Shown one piece after another: positions 1 to 7,869 of a DNA stretch of 28,373 bases. Under the pieces are notes generated by a model. The model had not been told where the DNA came from. It was given only the letters and a program-made list of their open reading frames with translations, and did no database searches. The stretch comes from Gammaproteobacteria bacterium (lineage in GTDB: Bacteria; Pseudomonadota; Gammaproteobacteria; Comchoanobacterales; Comchoanobacteraceae), in assembly GCA_029243665.1 (NCBI GenBank), contig JAQWRO010000084.1, forward strand, positions 1 to 28,373. The letters run 5' to 3'. Both the position numbers and the translations under genes were made by a program. How positions within the stretch are numbered: the stretch's first letter is position 1; every line of letters begins with the position of its first letter.

Positions 1-344
1 GGACCTATCGCTGTGTGATACAGCCCGCCACTACTCAAGCTGTTCAAACGCATATCATTAATCCTGTTGAGGTTGAAAAAGCTCCAATAGTAGAAGTGCC
101 TAAAGTAAACTATCATCAAGTCAAGTCACCGATGGTTGGAAGCGTATATTTAGCAGCTTCACCAGGTGAACCACCTTTTGTAAAAGAAGGTCAGACTGTG
201 AAAAAAGGTGATGTTTTATGCCTAATTGAGGCAATGAAGATGTTTAACAAAGTGAAGGCAGATCGCGCAGGAGTTATTAAAAATTGTTTCATACAAGATG
301 GTAGCTGTGCCGAGTTTGATCAAGTGCTTTTCGAGATTGAGTAG
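1..344 (+). CDS. accB: Biotin carboxyl carrier protein of acetyl-CoA carboxylase (5' truncated by window)
   Basis: AccB carries the biotin that AccC carboxylates and that the AccA/AccD transferase uses to make malonyl-CoA, the first committed step of fatty acid synthesis. The frame is open from base 3 to the TAG at 342-344. The visible 113 codons hold a Pro/Val-rich linker and then the biotinyl domain, with the biotinylation motif EAMKM; its acceptor lysine is codon AAG at 237-239. Family members are about 150-160 residues and begin with a short helical N-terminal region, which is missing here, so the true start lies before the window. A GTG at base 15 is in frame but would remove the family's N-terminus, so I do not take it as the start. 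accC follows after 2 bases, the usual accBC operon. Confidence 0.95.
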   Translation, partial: TYRCVIQPATTQAVQTHIINPVEVEKAPIVEVPKVNYHQVKSPMVGSVYLAASPGEPPFVKEGQTVKKGDVLCLIEAMKMFNKVKADRAGVIKNCFIQDGSCAEFDQVLFEIE

Positions 345-346
345 TT

Positions 347-1681
347 ATGACAAGTGTTTTAATTGCTAATAGGGGTGAAATTGCTTTACGTGTTTTAAGA
401 GCCTGTAAAGTGCTTGGACTGCATACAGTTGCTGTTTATTCAAAAGCAGATAAAGATTTATTACACCTTCGTTTGGCTGATGAAACCATTTGTATCGGTA
501 GTGCAGATGCACAATCAAGCTATCTATCTATTCCTGCAATCATCAGTGCTGCTGAAATTTCAGGTGCTGATTTTATACATCCTGGTTATGGTTTTTTATC
601 TGAAAATCATGCGTTTGCAAAACAGTTAGAGCATAGTGGTTTTAAGCTTATTGGCCCAAGCTCTGAAGTAATCAAGCTGATGGGTGATAAAATTTTTGCT
701 AAAAAAGCCATGAAAGAAGTAGGGCTGCCCTGTGTGCCAGGTTCTGAAGATGAAATTCTAACTTATGCTCAGGCAAAAGCAGTTGTCGATGACCTCGGCT
801 ATCCCATATTAATCAAAGCCTCAGCAGGTGGCGGTGGTCGTGGTATGCGGGTTGTTAATGAGGAAAGTGAACTTAAGTCATCCTTAGAAGAAGTCCAAAA
901 AGAAGCAGGTGTTTTATTTAAAGACGAGCGTGTTTTTATTGAGCGATATTTATATCAACCTAGGCATATAGAATTTCAAGTATTGGCTGACCAGCATGGA
1001 AATGTTGTCTGTTTAGGGGAAAGAGATTGTTCTATTCAACGAAGACATCAAAAAATCATTGAAGAAGCCCCAGCTTTTGGAATCAGTACTAAGCAACGCA
1101 ATCATATGATGCAGTCATGTATCGATGCTTGTAAGAGCATTCATTATGTGGGCGTGGGTACGTTTGAATTCTTGTATGATGGCAAAGAGTTTTATTTCAT
1201 TGAAATGAATACACGTATCCAAGTAGAACATCCAGTTACTGAAATGATTACTGGAATTGATTTAATTGAGCAACAGATTAAAGTGGCACTAGGTGATAAG
1301 CTTACGTTTAAACAAGAAGACATTACTTTTAATGGTCATGCCATTGAATGTCGTATCAATGCAGAAAACCCTCAAACCATGTTGCCATCACCAGGCTTAA
1401 TTACTGACTATCATGCGGCAGCGGGTCCAGGTATTCGTGTGGATTCACATCTATACAGCGGTTATCGTGTGCCTCATCAATATGATTCATTGGTTGCTAA
1501 GGTCATTGCTCATGGGTATGGTCGACATCATACCATTCATCGTTTAAAAAATGCTTTATCTGAAATGATTATCGAGGGTGTTGCTACGAATACCTCTTTA
1601 CATTGTGATATTTTAGATGACCCAAGGTTTCAAAGTGAAGATATTTCAATTCATTTTCTTCAGGAATTTGTTGATTATTAA
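347..1681 (+). CDS. accC: Biotin carboxylase subunit of acetyl-CoA carboxylase
   Basis: AccC uses ATP and bicarbonate to carboxylate the biotin on AccB. The 444-residue product is close to the usual 445-450. It starts with the biotin carboxylase N-terminal domain (LIANRGEIALRV near residues 5-16). The ATP-grasp domain follows, with the glycine-rich loop ASAGGGGRGMRVV (158-170), the stretch GERDCSIQRRHQKIIEE with lysine 236, and the metal/active-site segment EMNTRIQVEHPVTE (286-299). ECRINAE (334-340) holds the conserved arginine (336) of the C-terminal domain. The ATG is 2 bases after the accB stop, which implies coupled translation. No strong terminator follows. In many gammaproteobacteria prmA comes next; here an unknown membrane gene does. 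Confidence 0.97.
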   Translation: MTSVLIANRGEIALRVLRACKVLGLHTVAVYSKADKDLLHLRLADETICIGSADAQSSYLSIPAIISAAEISGADFIHPGYGFLSENHAFAKQLEHSGFKLIGPSSEVIKLMGDKIFAKKAMKEVGLPCVPGSEDEILTYAQAKAVVDDLGYPILIKASAGGGGRGMRVVNEESELKSSLEEVQKEAGVLFKDERVFIERYLYQPRHIEFQVLADQHGNVVCLGERDCSIQRRHQKIIEEAPAFGISTKQRNHMMQSCIDACKSIHYVGVGTFEFLYDGKEFYFIEMNTRIQVEHPVTEMITGIDLIEQQIKVALGDKLTFKQEDITFNGHAIECRINAENPQTMLPSPGLITDYHAAAGPGIRVDSHLYSGYRVPHQYDSLVAKVIAHGYGRHHTIHRLKNALSEMIIEGVATNTSLHCDILDDPRFQSEDISIHFLQEFVDY

Positions 1682-1738
1682 ATGTACACTTTTGATTGAC
1701 TGATTGACATCTAATTAGATTTAGTGCATAAGTCTCTT

Positions 1739-3088
1739 ATGCATCACGAAAAACAACAAAAAACACCTTGGCCTCACATCATATCATTGATTGCTAGTTT
1801 ATTGATTGGGCTAGATATTTTTGTTTTTTTCTACTTGTTTAGTTTTAGAGTCATAGGCGTTATTCCAGCTATTTTAATTTCATCTTGTGGTTTCTTGTTA
1901 AATACCTATTTGTATTACATAGATGGCCCAGAAAATCTAATAGACTTTTGGACATCTAAAAATAAATCCCTATGGTCAAAAATATTTGATTGGATTTCTT
2001 TGTTAGGTGCTTTATTAATCTTTATCTTCACATACTATGTTTATGCAGAGATGATCATAATTTATCCAGTGCTTGAATTTTGGTGCACGCCATTTTTAAT
2101 AACAGTCATGGCATGTTCAGATAGCTTAGGTACTTTTACCATGAATAAAAGTGGTTTTCTACATTTGCTTAGGGATTATCCTATCAATGAAGTTCAGGGT
2201 GATTTTTTTCAAACCCTCATCAATACATTGATTACTTGGTTTGGGCATTTTAAGCGTTTTTGTCTCAAAGTTGCTTTCTTTGATGATCAATCTAGTTTTA
2301 ATCTATTTTCAATATCAAGGTTGTTACAAGACATTGTGTTTCCGTGTACCATTGGCTTTATTGTAACATTTGCGTTTACAAAGACTTATCTACTGGGTGC
2401 TTTAGCTGTGGTGCAGGGTTCAATCATTGCCTATTTATTAACACCAATCATTTGGGCGGGTGCAATTGCATTTTTTGTTGGAGAGTTATATTTTGTATGT
2501 GAGCAAAACATACAGTTAATGCGATCCATGCGTTTAAATCAAGCCAAAAGTTTTTGGGATTTCAGTAATTTTGCCATCAATATAATCATCGCTGCAAATG
2601 CAATTGCTAATGGACTGATAGCCTTAGAGGGCAGTGTGCTTTTTTTAATGGGATGGGGCGCCGTAAGGTTTATTTCAACTTGTTTGCAAAATTACTATGT
2701 ATTAAAAAATAAATGCAATCAATATCCTGGCTTTAAGGAAATTAATAATAATCAAGCTGAACTCATATTTAAGCATGCAGGCATCATTTTGTTGAGTTTA
2801 ATCGCCATTTATTCAGTACAATTGCAATTTGCTGCAATGGGTCTACCAGGTGTTGGTTTCATGCCTGTATTTGTTGTATTGGTATCTATATTAGGTTTTC
2901 TTTGTCTTGCGACGATTGGCTGTGAATGTTTGAAACCATCATTTTTCAGAGCTAGTTCTGAAAAACCACTTGCTTCTAGAAGTATGAATTTTGGTGGTGG
3001 TGCTTTAGGAAGCAAGCTAAAAGTTGAAATAGCTAATGTTCAAACATCACCAGACAATAGAGATGATGAAGCTAGCTTAATGTGCTAA
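1739..3088 (+). CDS. Polytopic membrane protein, paralog 1 of 3, unknown function
   Basis: I do not recognise the family. The frame is open from a GTG at 1724, but I choose ATG 1739 (449 residues) because the next two paralogs then align from their own first residues. Trp11 and GPE 63-65 match Trp10 and GPE 62-64 of paralog 3; between Trp and GPE I count 29 identities in 55 ungapped positions by hand. About nine hydrophobic segments are visible, near residues 13-36, 38-60, 84-110, 114-135, 200-225, 230-253, 278-305 and two near 355-400, followed by a hydrophilic tail of about 45 residues. Motifs shared with the paralogs are FWCTPF (114-119), GTFTMNK (131-137), FFVGELYFVCEQN (245-257) and NAIANGLIALEG (287-298). 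The acidic residues inside predicted membrane segments suggest a transporter or channel, but this is inference. It is followed after 35 bases by paralog 2. Confidence 0.85.
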   Translation: MHHEKQQKTPWPHIISLIASLLIGLDIFVFFYLFSFRVIGVIPAILISSCGFLLNTYLYYIDGPENLIDFWTSKNKSLWSKIFDWISLLGALLIFIFTYYVYAEMIIIYPVLEFWCTPFLITVMACSDSLGTFTMNKSGFLHLLRDYPINEVQGDFFQTLINTLITWFGHFKRFCLKVAFFDDQSSFNLFSISRLLQDIVFPCTIGFIVTFAFTKTYLLGALAVVQGSIIAYLLTPIIWAGAIAFFVGELYFVCEQNIQLMRSMRLNQAKSFWDFSNFAINIIIAANAIANGLIALEGSVLFLMGWGAVRFISTCLQNYYVLKNKCNQYPGFKEINNNQAELIFKHAGIILLSLIAIYSVQLQFAAMGLPGVGFMPVFVVLVSILGFLCLATIGCECLKPSFFRASSEKPLASRSMNFGGGALGSKLKVEIANVQTSPDNRDDEASLMC

Positions 3089-3123
3089 TAAGTGATAAAG
3101 TGTTGCATGCATGAGGTAAACAT

Positions 3124-4425
3124 ATGCAAGCAGAAAAATTTCAATACTATCCAATCTCTTTAATTGCTGCAATTTTTGTGGGCATTGACGTTGGGATTGT
3201 TTCTTTCTTATTCACCTACGCAACCCTTGGTGTTGTTGGTGGTATGTTTATTGCTGTTTGTGGGTGTTTATTAAATCTTTATGTGTATCATGAAGCTGGG
3301 CCAGAAACCATTCGTGATCTCATGGACCCTGAATCAGAAGGTGGGTCTAGATTGGTCGATATCATCAGTATTCTTGGTGGATTGCTGATATTTTTCTTTA
3401 CGTTGTCTGCATATAAAGACTTGACTTTGGCGTCTGGTTTTGTATCTTTTTGGTTCACACCATTCATTGTGGTGGTTATGGCTGCTGCTTACTTCATAGC
3501 AACGTTTGCATTAAATAAAATTGGTTTGTTGAGTCTTGTTAAGGATAGTCAAAAATCATTAGGTAAAAATTTCGGAGTTTTAGAACTTTGTAACTCATGG
3601 GCCCAGGAATTTAGTAAATTTTTTAATAAGGAATGGGGTCAGGGCATCATGAATTTTTGTGCCCAAGTAATCGTCCCATTGTTTGTTGCAACTGTGGTCA
3701 CTTATGCTTATACGCATGTCTTTACCATCGGTGCTTTGGCGTTATTTTCCAATTGGCAGTATCAACTTTTTTGGCAGTCATTGGTTTATATATCATCCGT
3801 CGCGTTCTTCATTGGAGAGCTATATTTTAACTGTGATCAAAACATAAAATTTATGCAAAAATGTAGGGAATTATTTTCTGAAACAACGACCACGACGATT
3901 GGTTTGGTGTTTGTGATCTTTGCCAATGCAGTCGCTAATGCATTTATAGCCTTGGAAGGCCCTTTAAATAGAGGTTTAACCCTATGGGGCGGACTAAAGT
4001 TTTTCTGTGGTGGGATCCAATCATTTTGTACCATGTCAGCCCGTTGCATCCTAGAATTTGCAGGTTGGGAGAAATTTTTTGGGAAGGAGCCTGGACGCTT
4101 GGCTTGGTGGACACTTTTAGTTTTGGATGTATTATTAATCGTTAATTTAATGCAGGTCCCTTACGTTCTTCCAATCTACATGAATCCATTATCATATTGT
4201 GTGATATTGCTAGTTGTATTAATGATAGGATTTCATAGTAGCGGTTCCAAATCTGCAGGCGCCGCAGAGAATTATAATATGCATAATGGTGACACACCAT
4301 CTACGTCAGGCCACATTAACTCGCCTAATAAAGGCACTTTGCCCGAATATTCGTTGGATGGTGCACCATTAGATGGTTACCCATATGATTCTAATTATTC
4401 AAGGGAAATACAATGGATTAATTGA
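3124..4425 (+). CDS. Polytopic membrane protein, paralog 2 of 3, unknown function
   Basis: This 433-residue product is the second member of the tandem family and has no function I can name. Start ATG 3124 is preceded by a good ribosome binding site, GAGGT at 3113-3117. Hydrophobic segments run near residues 10-33, 35-56, 78-98, 108-130, 182-206, 215-237, 258-282 and two between about 330 and 375; a Gly/Ser/Pro-rich hydrophilic tail of about 55 residues closes the protein. Shared motifs are GPE (59-61), FWFTPF (109-114), ATFALNK (126-132), FFIGELYFNCDQN (228-240) and NAVANAFIALEG (268-279). The glutamates in the GELYF and ALEG segments are kept from paralog 1. The stop codon lies in the left arm of a perfect hairpin (4424-4453), which may end this transcript before paralog 3. 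Confidence 0.87.
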   Translation: MQAEKFQYYPISLIAAIFVGIDVGIVSFLFTYATLGVVGGMFIAVCGCLLNLYVYHEAGPETIRDLMDPESEGGSRLVDIISILGGLLIFFFTLSAYKDLTLASGFVSFWFTPFIVVVMAAAYFIATFALNKIGLLSLVKDSQKSLGKNFGVLELCNSWAQEFSKFFNKEWGQGIMNFCAQVIVPLFVATVVTYAYTHVFTIGALALFSNWQYQLFWQSLVYISSVAFFIGELYFNCDQNIKFMQKCRELFSETTTTTIGLVFVIFANAVANAFIALEGPLNRGLTLWGGLKFFCGGIQSFCTMSARCILEFAGWEKFFGKEPGRLAWWTLLVLDVLLIVNLMQVPYVLPIYMNPLSYCVILLVVLMIGFHSSGSKSAGAAENYNMHNGDTPSTSGHINSPNKGTLPEYSLDGAPLDGYPYDSNYSREIQWIN

Positions 4426-4453
4426 TTAAATCAATTAGTGAATTGATTTAATC
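4424..4453. terminator. Perfect 13-bp inverted repeat between paralogs 2 and 3
   Basis: Left arm 4424-4436 and right arm 4441-4453 are perfect reverse complements around a 4-base loop (AGTG). The left arm includes the last two bases of the paralog 2 stop codon. The arms are AT-rich, and only TTT (4454-4456) follows, so this is not a textbook intrinsic terminator. It could end transcription, protect a 3' end or bind a dimeric regulator. Perfection over 13 bp makes chance unlikely. Confidence 0.5.
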
Positions 4454-4472
4454 TTTGCTAAAATAGCGCTAT

Positions 4473-4478
4473 TATAAT
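4473..4478 (+). promoter_or_regulatory. Possible -10 element (TATAAT) for paralog 3
   Basis: A perfect TATAAT lies 16 bases before ATG 4495, just after the 12-bp palindrome AATAGCGCTATT (4462-4473). No convincing -35 hexamer sits 16-18 bases upstream, so this is only a candidate. If real, transcription would begin near 4485 with a very short leader. Together with the hairpin at 4424-4453 it suggests that paralog 3 has its own transcript. Confidence 0.25.
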
Positions 4479-4494
4479 AAGAAATTAAAACATT

Positions 4495-5829
4495 ATGGCC
4501 TCAGAACAATCTTCCAATCCTTGGATTTATACCACATCACTCATAGCATCATTTATGATTGGACTGGATTGCTTTGTCATTGGCTTTATCTTTTTATACC
4601 CATTCATTGGATTGGTTCCTGCCATTTTAGTTGCTTCTGGCGGCTGGGTATTGAATGCTTTTGTGTATTACAAAGATGGTCCTGAGGGCATACGCGAATT
4701 TTTAGAGGCAAAAGGGGAACGTTCATTGCTTTCATGGATTGTCAATGCGGTTGCCTTTTTAGGTGCGTTATTTATGCTGTTATTTACAATTTATGCATAT
4801 GTATCTTTGAGTGCCACAATGCCTGTTTTATCCATGTGGGTTACCCCTTTTTTAATAGCAATTATGTCAACTGCTTATTTCGTAGGTACTTTTACATTAA
4901 ATAAAAGTGAGTTAACGAAAGACTTGTTACAAAATCAACAGCAATCATTGATGGAAAGTTTTAGAAATGCAGTTTTAGAGCGCCTTGACCATCAAAATAA
5001 CCAAAGTTCCATGCGATTTGCTTGGCTATTTTTAATACGTATATTTGTTCCAGTTTTAATTGCATTGATTGTATCTTTGGCACTCACCATTACTTTTTAT
5101 AATGGATGCGCTATTCTATTAGCCAGTTGTGGTCTTTCATTTCTGAATCAAATATTAGTGATTATGGCGATCGCATTTTTTGGTGCAGAGTGCTATTTCA
5201 ATATAAAGCAAAACCTAGGTTTGGTTGATTCCTTATTCGACACGGATTCAACGAAAAATTCAGCTAACAATAAATTTACACTAGGTATGATGATGGTGTT
5301 TGTATTGGCATTAGCAAATGCCATAGCCAATGGTTTCATTGCTATGGATGGGGCTATGGTAGCGATCACGGCGGTTGTATTGATTAAGTTTGTGACTGGG
5401 ATGTTACAGTCTCTATTTACCATGCTAAACTGTTGTTTTGAGTTTATGAGCGATGATACTAAGTCATTAGATACTTTGAATGGTGGGCATACAGATAAGG
5501 TGTTGTACCAAAGTACGATGGTAATTGCAGGCTTTACTGGGCTTTATGTATTGAGCATTTTTGCGTCACCAATAACGTTTGGTATCACTAGTAGCATTGG
5601 TTGTATGGCACTTGCTATTAGTATGCTTAAGTCAGATGACAAAGGGGAGGGATTGGATGGTGATGAATCAGGTCCTAATGTTGGTTTATATGGTATAAGT
5701 CCTGCTTCTTCTAATGCTTCTAAACTTAATCTTTTTTCAGATGACTCGCTAAAACATCGAGAACAGAATTCACAAAGCGATAGCTTTCCTCCGGTCCAAA
5801 GCGATGAGCCAGGCTTGTTGCTTCAGTGA
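4495..5829 (+). CDS. Polytopic membrane protein, paralog 3 of 3, unknown function, 3' end overlaps nusB
   Basis: The third member of the family has 444 residues. Hydrophobic segments lie near residues 11-35, 37-59, 82-104, 112-134, 176-202, 206-232, 262-290 and two near 345-390. Family motifs are DGPE (61-64), MWVTPF (114-119), GTFTLNK (131-137), FFGAECYFNIKQN (228-240) and NAIANGFIAMDG (275-286). The acidic residue of the sixth segment is kept but shifted (AEC rather than GEL). The ribosome binding site is weak. The last 34 or so residues, a Ser/Asp/Gln-rich hydrophilic tail, are encoded on the strand opposite the 3' end of nusB. Because NusB needs its own C-terminus, this tail is the part that looks overprinted. 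Function is unknown; a membrane transport or envelope role is inference only. Confidence 0.87.
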   Translation: MASEQSSNPWIYTTSLIASFMIGLDCFVIGFIFLYPFIGLVPAILVASGGWVLNAFVYYKDGPEGIREFLEAKGERSLLSWIVNAVAFLGALFMLLFTIYAYVSLSATMPVLSMWVTPFLIAIMSTAYFVGTFTLNKSELTKDLLQNQQQSLMESFRNAVLERLDHQNNQSSMRFAWLFLIRIFVPVLIALIVSLALTITFYNGCAILLASCGLSFLNQILVIMAIAFFGAECYFNIKQNLGLVDSLFDTDSTKNSANNKFTLGMMMVFVLALANAIANGFIAMDGAMVAITAVVLIKFVTGMLQSLFTMLNCCFEFMSDDTKSLDTLNGGHTDKVLYQSTMVIAGFTGLYVLSIFASPITFGITSSIGCMALAISMLKSDDKGEGLDGDESGPNVGLYGISPASSNASKLNLFSDDSLKHREQNSQSDSFPPVQSDEPGLLLQ

Positions 5830-6133
5830 TGCTGACTTTGAAAGGGATGTCCATTCGATAGGTAATTTCATAAGCGCCGAGTCTTAATATGGCTAACTCA
5901 ATGGGTGTGATTTCCTCGATGGGGCGATTTGCAGCCTCACAAATAGCTTTATCTAAGGTGTCGATGTGTTCGATGACACCCAGTAATGTTTGTCTGAAAA
6001 AGTCTGCATCAATGCTGGTTGGCTTTTTATCGTCAAGGTGATTGAGTACCAGTTCTTTAACATCTGTATGATCAAAATACCATTGGTAAAGTGCTTGAAT
6101 GACTGTTTGTCTTGCGTGTTGTCTAATAGACAT
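5726..6133 (-). CDS. nusB: Transcription antitermination factor NusB
   Basis: NusB pairs with NusE (ribosomal protein S10) to bind boxA RNA in rRNA antitermination complexes. The 135-residue product matches the family's length and all-helical pattern. It has an N-terminal ARQTVIQALYQW, a central ELAILRLGAYEI, and the C-terminal KVSITEATSLAHRFGPEES...RFVNSVLD. The C-terminus ends where the family normally ends, so it is complete despite the 104-bp overlap with the convergent membrane gene (5726-5829). Its ATG shares one base with the nrdR stop (TAATG), so translation is probably coupled. In many relatives ribH comes immediately before nusB; here nrdR does. Confidence 0.96.
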   Translation of the reverse strand: MSIRQHARQTVIQALYQWYFDHTDVKELVLNHLDDKKPTSIDADFFRQTLLGVIEHIDTLDKAICEAANRPIEEITPIELAILRLGAYEITYRMDIPFKVSITEATSLAHRFGPEESYRFVNSVLDVLASHLKKD

Positions 6134-6588
6134 TATTGTTGCTCCTCAAGCCCTAGAATGATGTTTTTAAAAGCTGTAATGTCTTGGAATTTCAAATAAA
6201 CAGATGCAAAGCGTAAATAAGCAACCTCATCATAGTTTTTTAGATGTTCCAGTACAACTTCACCAATTTTGGAAGTGGTAATTTCTCTTTCAGGTGCTTG
6301 ACAAATTCGATATTGAATTTGATCAAACAGTTTTTCTAATGCATCTTGGTTGATGGGGCGTTTTTCAAGTGCGCGCATGATCCCGTTCTTGAGCTTAACT
6401 TCATTGAATTGACAAGTCTCCCCAGAGCGTTTAACGACTCTGGGGTAACTGAATTGTAAAGTTTCAAAGGTTGTAAACCGTGAATTACAAATCGGACATT
6501 CGCGACGTCGTTTAATGTTGTTTTGTGGCAACATAATCCTTGAGTCGATCACTTTTGTATCATCATGTTTACAATAGGGACAGTGCAT
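6133..6588 (-). CDS. nrdR: Transcriptional repressor NrdR of ribonucleotide reductase genes
   Basis: NrdR senses ATP/dATP and represses ribonucleotide reductase operons through NrdR boxes. The 151-residue protein has the expected two parts. The first is an N-terminal zinc ribbon with CPYC (3-6) and CPIC (31-34), including the RRRECP stretch. The second is an ATP-cone from about residue 46 to 136 that starts PRVVKRSGE. The start codon overlaps the glyA stop by one base (TAATG) and the stop overlaps the nusB start in the same way, so glyA-nrdR-nusB is a tightly coupled operon. No NrdR box or target gene is in this window. Confidence 0.97.
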   Translation of the reverse strand: MHCPYCKHDDTKVIDSRIMLPQNNIKRRRECPICNSRFTTFETLQFSYPRVVKRSGETCQFNEVKLKNGIMRALEKRPINQDALEKLFDQIQYRICQAPEREITTSKIGEVVLEHLKNYDEVAYLRFASVYLKFQDITAFKNIILGLEEQQ

Positions 6589-7838
6589 TAGCCTAAGTAA
6601 TCCGTTGAAATAGGAAATTCAGAAGCTAGATTAGCTACTTTTTCCTTGAGTTGAACTTCGTCATAATCTTGATGAATCACTTTTGCAATAATGTTACCAA
6701 TTTCAATGACCTCATCAGCTTTCATGCCTCGTGTCGTAATAGCGGGTGTCCCAATTCTAATACCACTTGTTACAAAGGGTGATTGTGTGTCATTGGGCAC
6801 AGTATTTTTATTGGTAACAATTCCAATGTCTTCGAGTGCTTGTTGGATTTTCTTACCTGTTAAACCGTTGGGCATTAAATTAATTAATACAAGATGGTTA
6901 AGGGTTTGATTAGAAACAATAGATACATTATGTTTTTTAAGTGTTTCTGCCAGTGTATGCGCATTTTCCATCACTTGCTTTTGGTAATCGATGAAAGCGG
7001 GTGACAGTGCTTCTTTATAAGCTACTGCTTTTGCAGCAATGACATGCATTAAAGGACCGCCTTGTACACCTGGAAAAATGCCTGAATTTAATTTTTTAAA
7101 GATATCAGGGTTGCGCTTGGCCATGATCATACCACCACGAGGCCCTCTGAGAGTTTTGTGTGTGGTTGTTGTGATGACATCAGCATAGTCGGCAGGCGAT
7201 GGGAATAGTCCCGCAGCAATTAAACCTGCAACATGTGCTATGTCAGCCAATAAATATGCGCCAACTTCATCAGCTATGTCTCTAAACTTTGCCCAGTCTA
7301 AAATACCAGGATATGCAGAAAAACCTGCAATGATCAATTTTGGTTTGTGCTCAACAGCAAGTGCTCGCACAGCATCATAATCAATTAAGCCTTCATCGTT
7401 CACACCATATGCAACGGCATGATAAGTTTTTCCAGAAGAATTAACTGGGCAACCATGGGTGAGATGTCCGCCAGCAGAAAGATCCATGCCTAAGATTGTA
7501 TCACCAGGTGATAATAGCGCATGGAAGACACCTTGGTTTGCTTGTGAGCCAGAGTGCGGCTGTACATTGACATAATCTACATTAAAAAGCTTTTTTGCCC
7601 GTTCTATTGCTAAATTTTCTACGATGTCTGCAAATTCACAGCCTGCATAATAACGTTTGCCTGGATAGCCCTCGGCATATTTGTTTGTAAGTGCATTGTT
7701 ACTCGCAAGTACAACTTGAGGACTTGCATAATTTTCAGAAGCAATCAAGTTGATTTGATTGTTCTGACGAATAGATTCTTGATGTAAACAATGGACGACT
7801 TCTGGGTCAAAATGGCTTAATTGGTCAAGTAATGTCAT
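6588..7838 (-). CDS. glyA: Serine hydroxymethyltransferase
   Basis: GlyA converts serine and tetrahydrofolate to glycine and 5,10-methylene-tetrahydrofolate with pyridoxal phosphate, in the cytoplasm. The 416-residue length equals the bacterial norm. The PLP-binding motif TTTTHKTLRGPRGG is at 223-236, with Schiff-base lysine 228. NLIASENY (30-37), YAEGYPGKRYY (54-64) and QPHSGSQAN (93-101) are also present. An AGGAGA sequence lies upstream, about 15 bases before the ATG, which is longer than usual spacing. The holD-like gene ends 31 bases upstream on the same strand and is probably in the same transcript. Confidence 0.98.
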   Translation of the reverse strand: MTLLDQLSHFDPEVVHCLHQESIRQNNQINLIASENYASPQVVLASNNALTNKYAEGYPGKRYYAGCEFADIVENLAIERAKKLFNVDYVNVQPHSGSQANQGVFHALLSPGDTILGMDLSAGGHLTHGCPVNSSGKTYHAVAYGVNDEGLIDYDAVRALAVEHKPKLIIAGFSAYPGILDWAKFRDIADEVGAYLLADIAHVAGLIAAGLFPSPADYADVITTTTHKTLRGPRGGMIMAKRNPDIFKKLNSGIFPGVQGGPLMHVIAAKAVAYKEALSPAFIDYQKQVMENAHTLAETLKKHNVSIVSNQTLNHLVLINLMPNGLTGKKIQQALEDIGIVTNKNTVPNDTQSPFVTSGIRIGTPAITTRGMKADEVIEIGNIIAKVIHQDYDEVQLKEKVANLASEFPISTDYLG

Positions 7839-7869
7839 ATTTTTGAAAGTAATTCTCCTAAATAATTAC

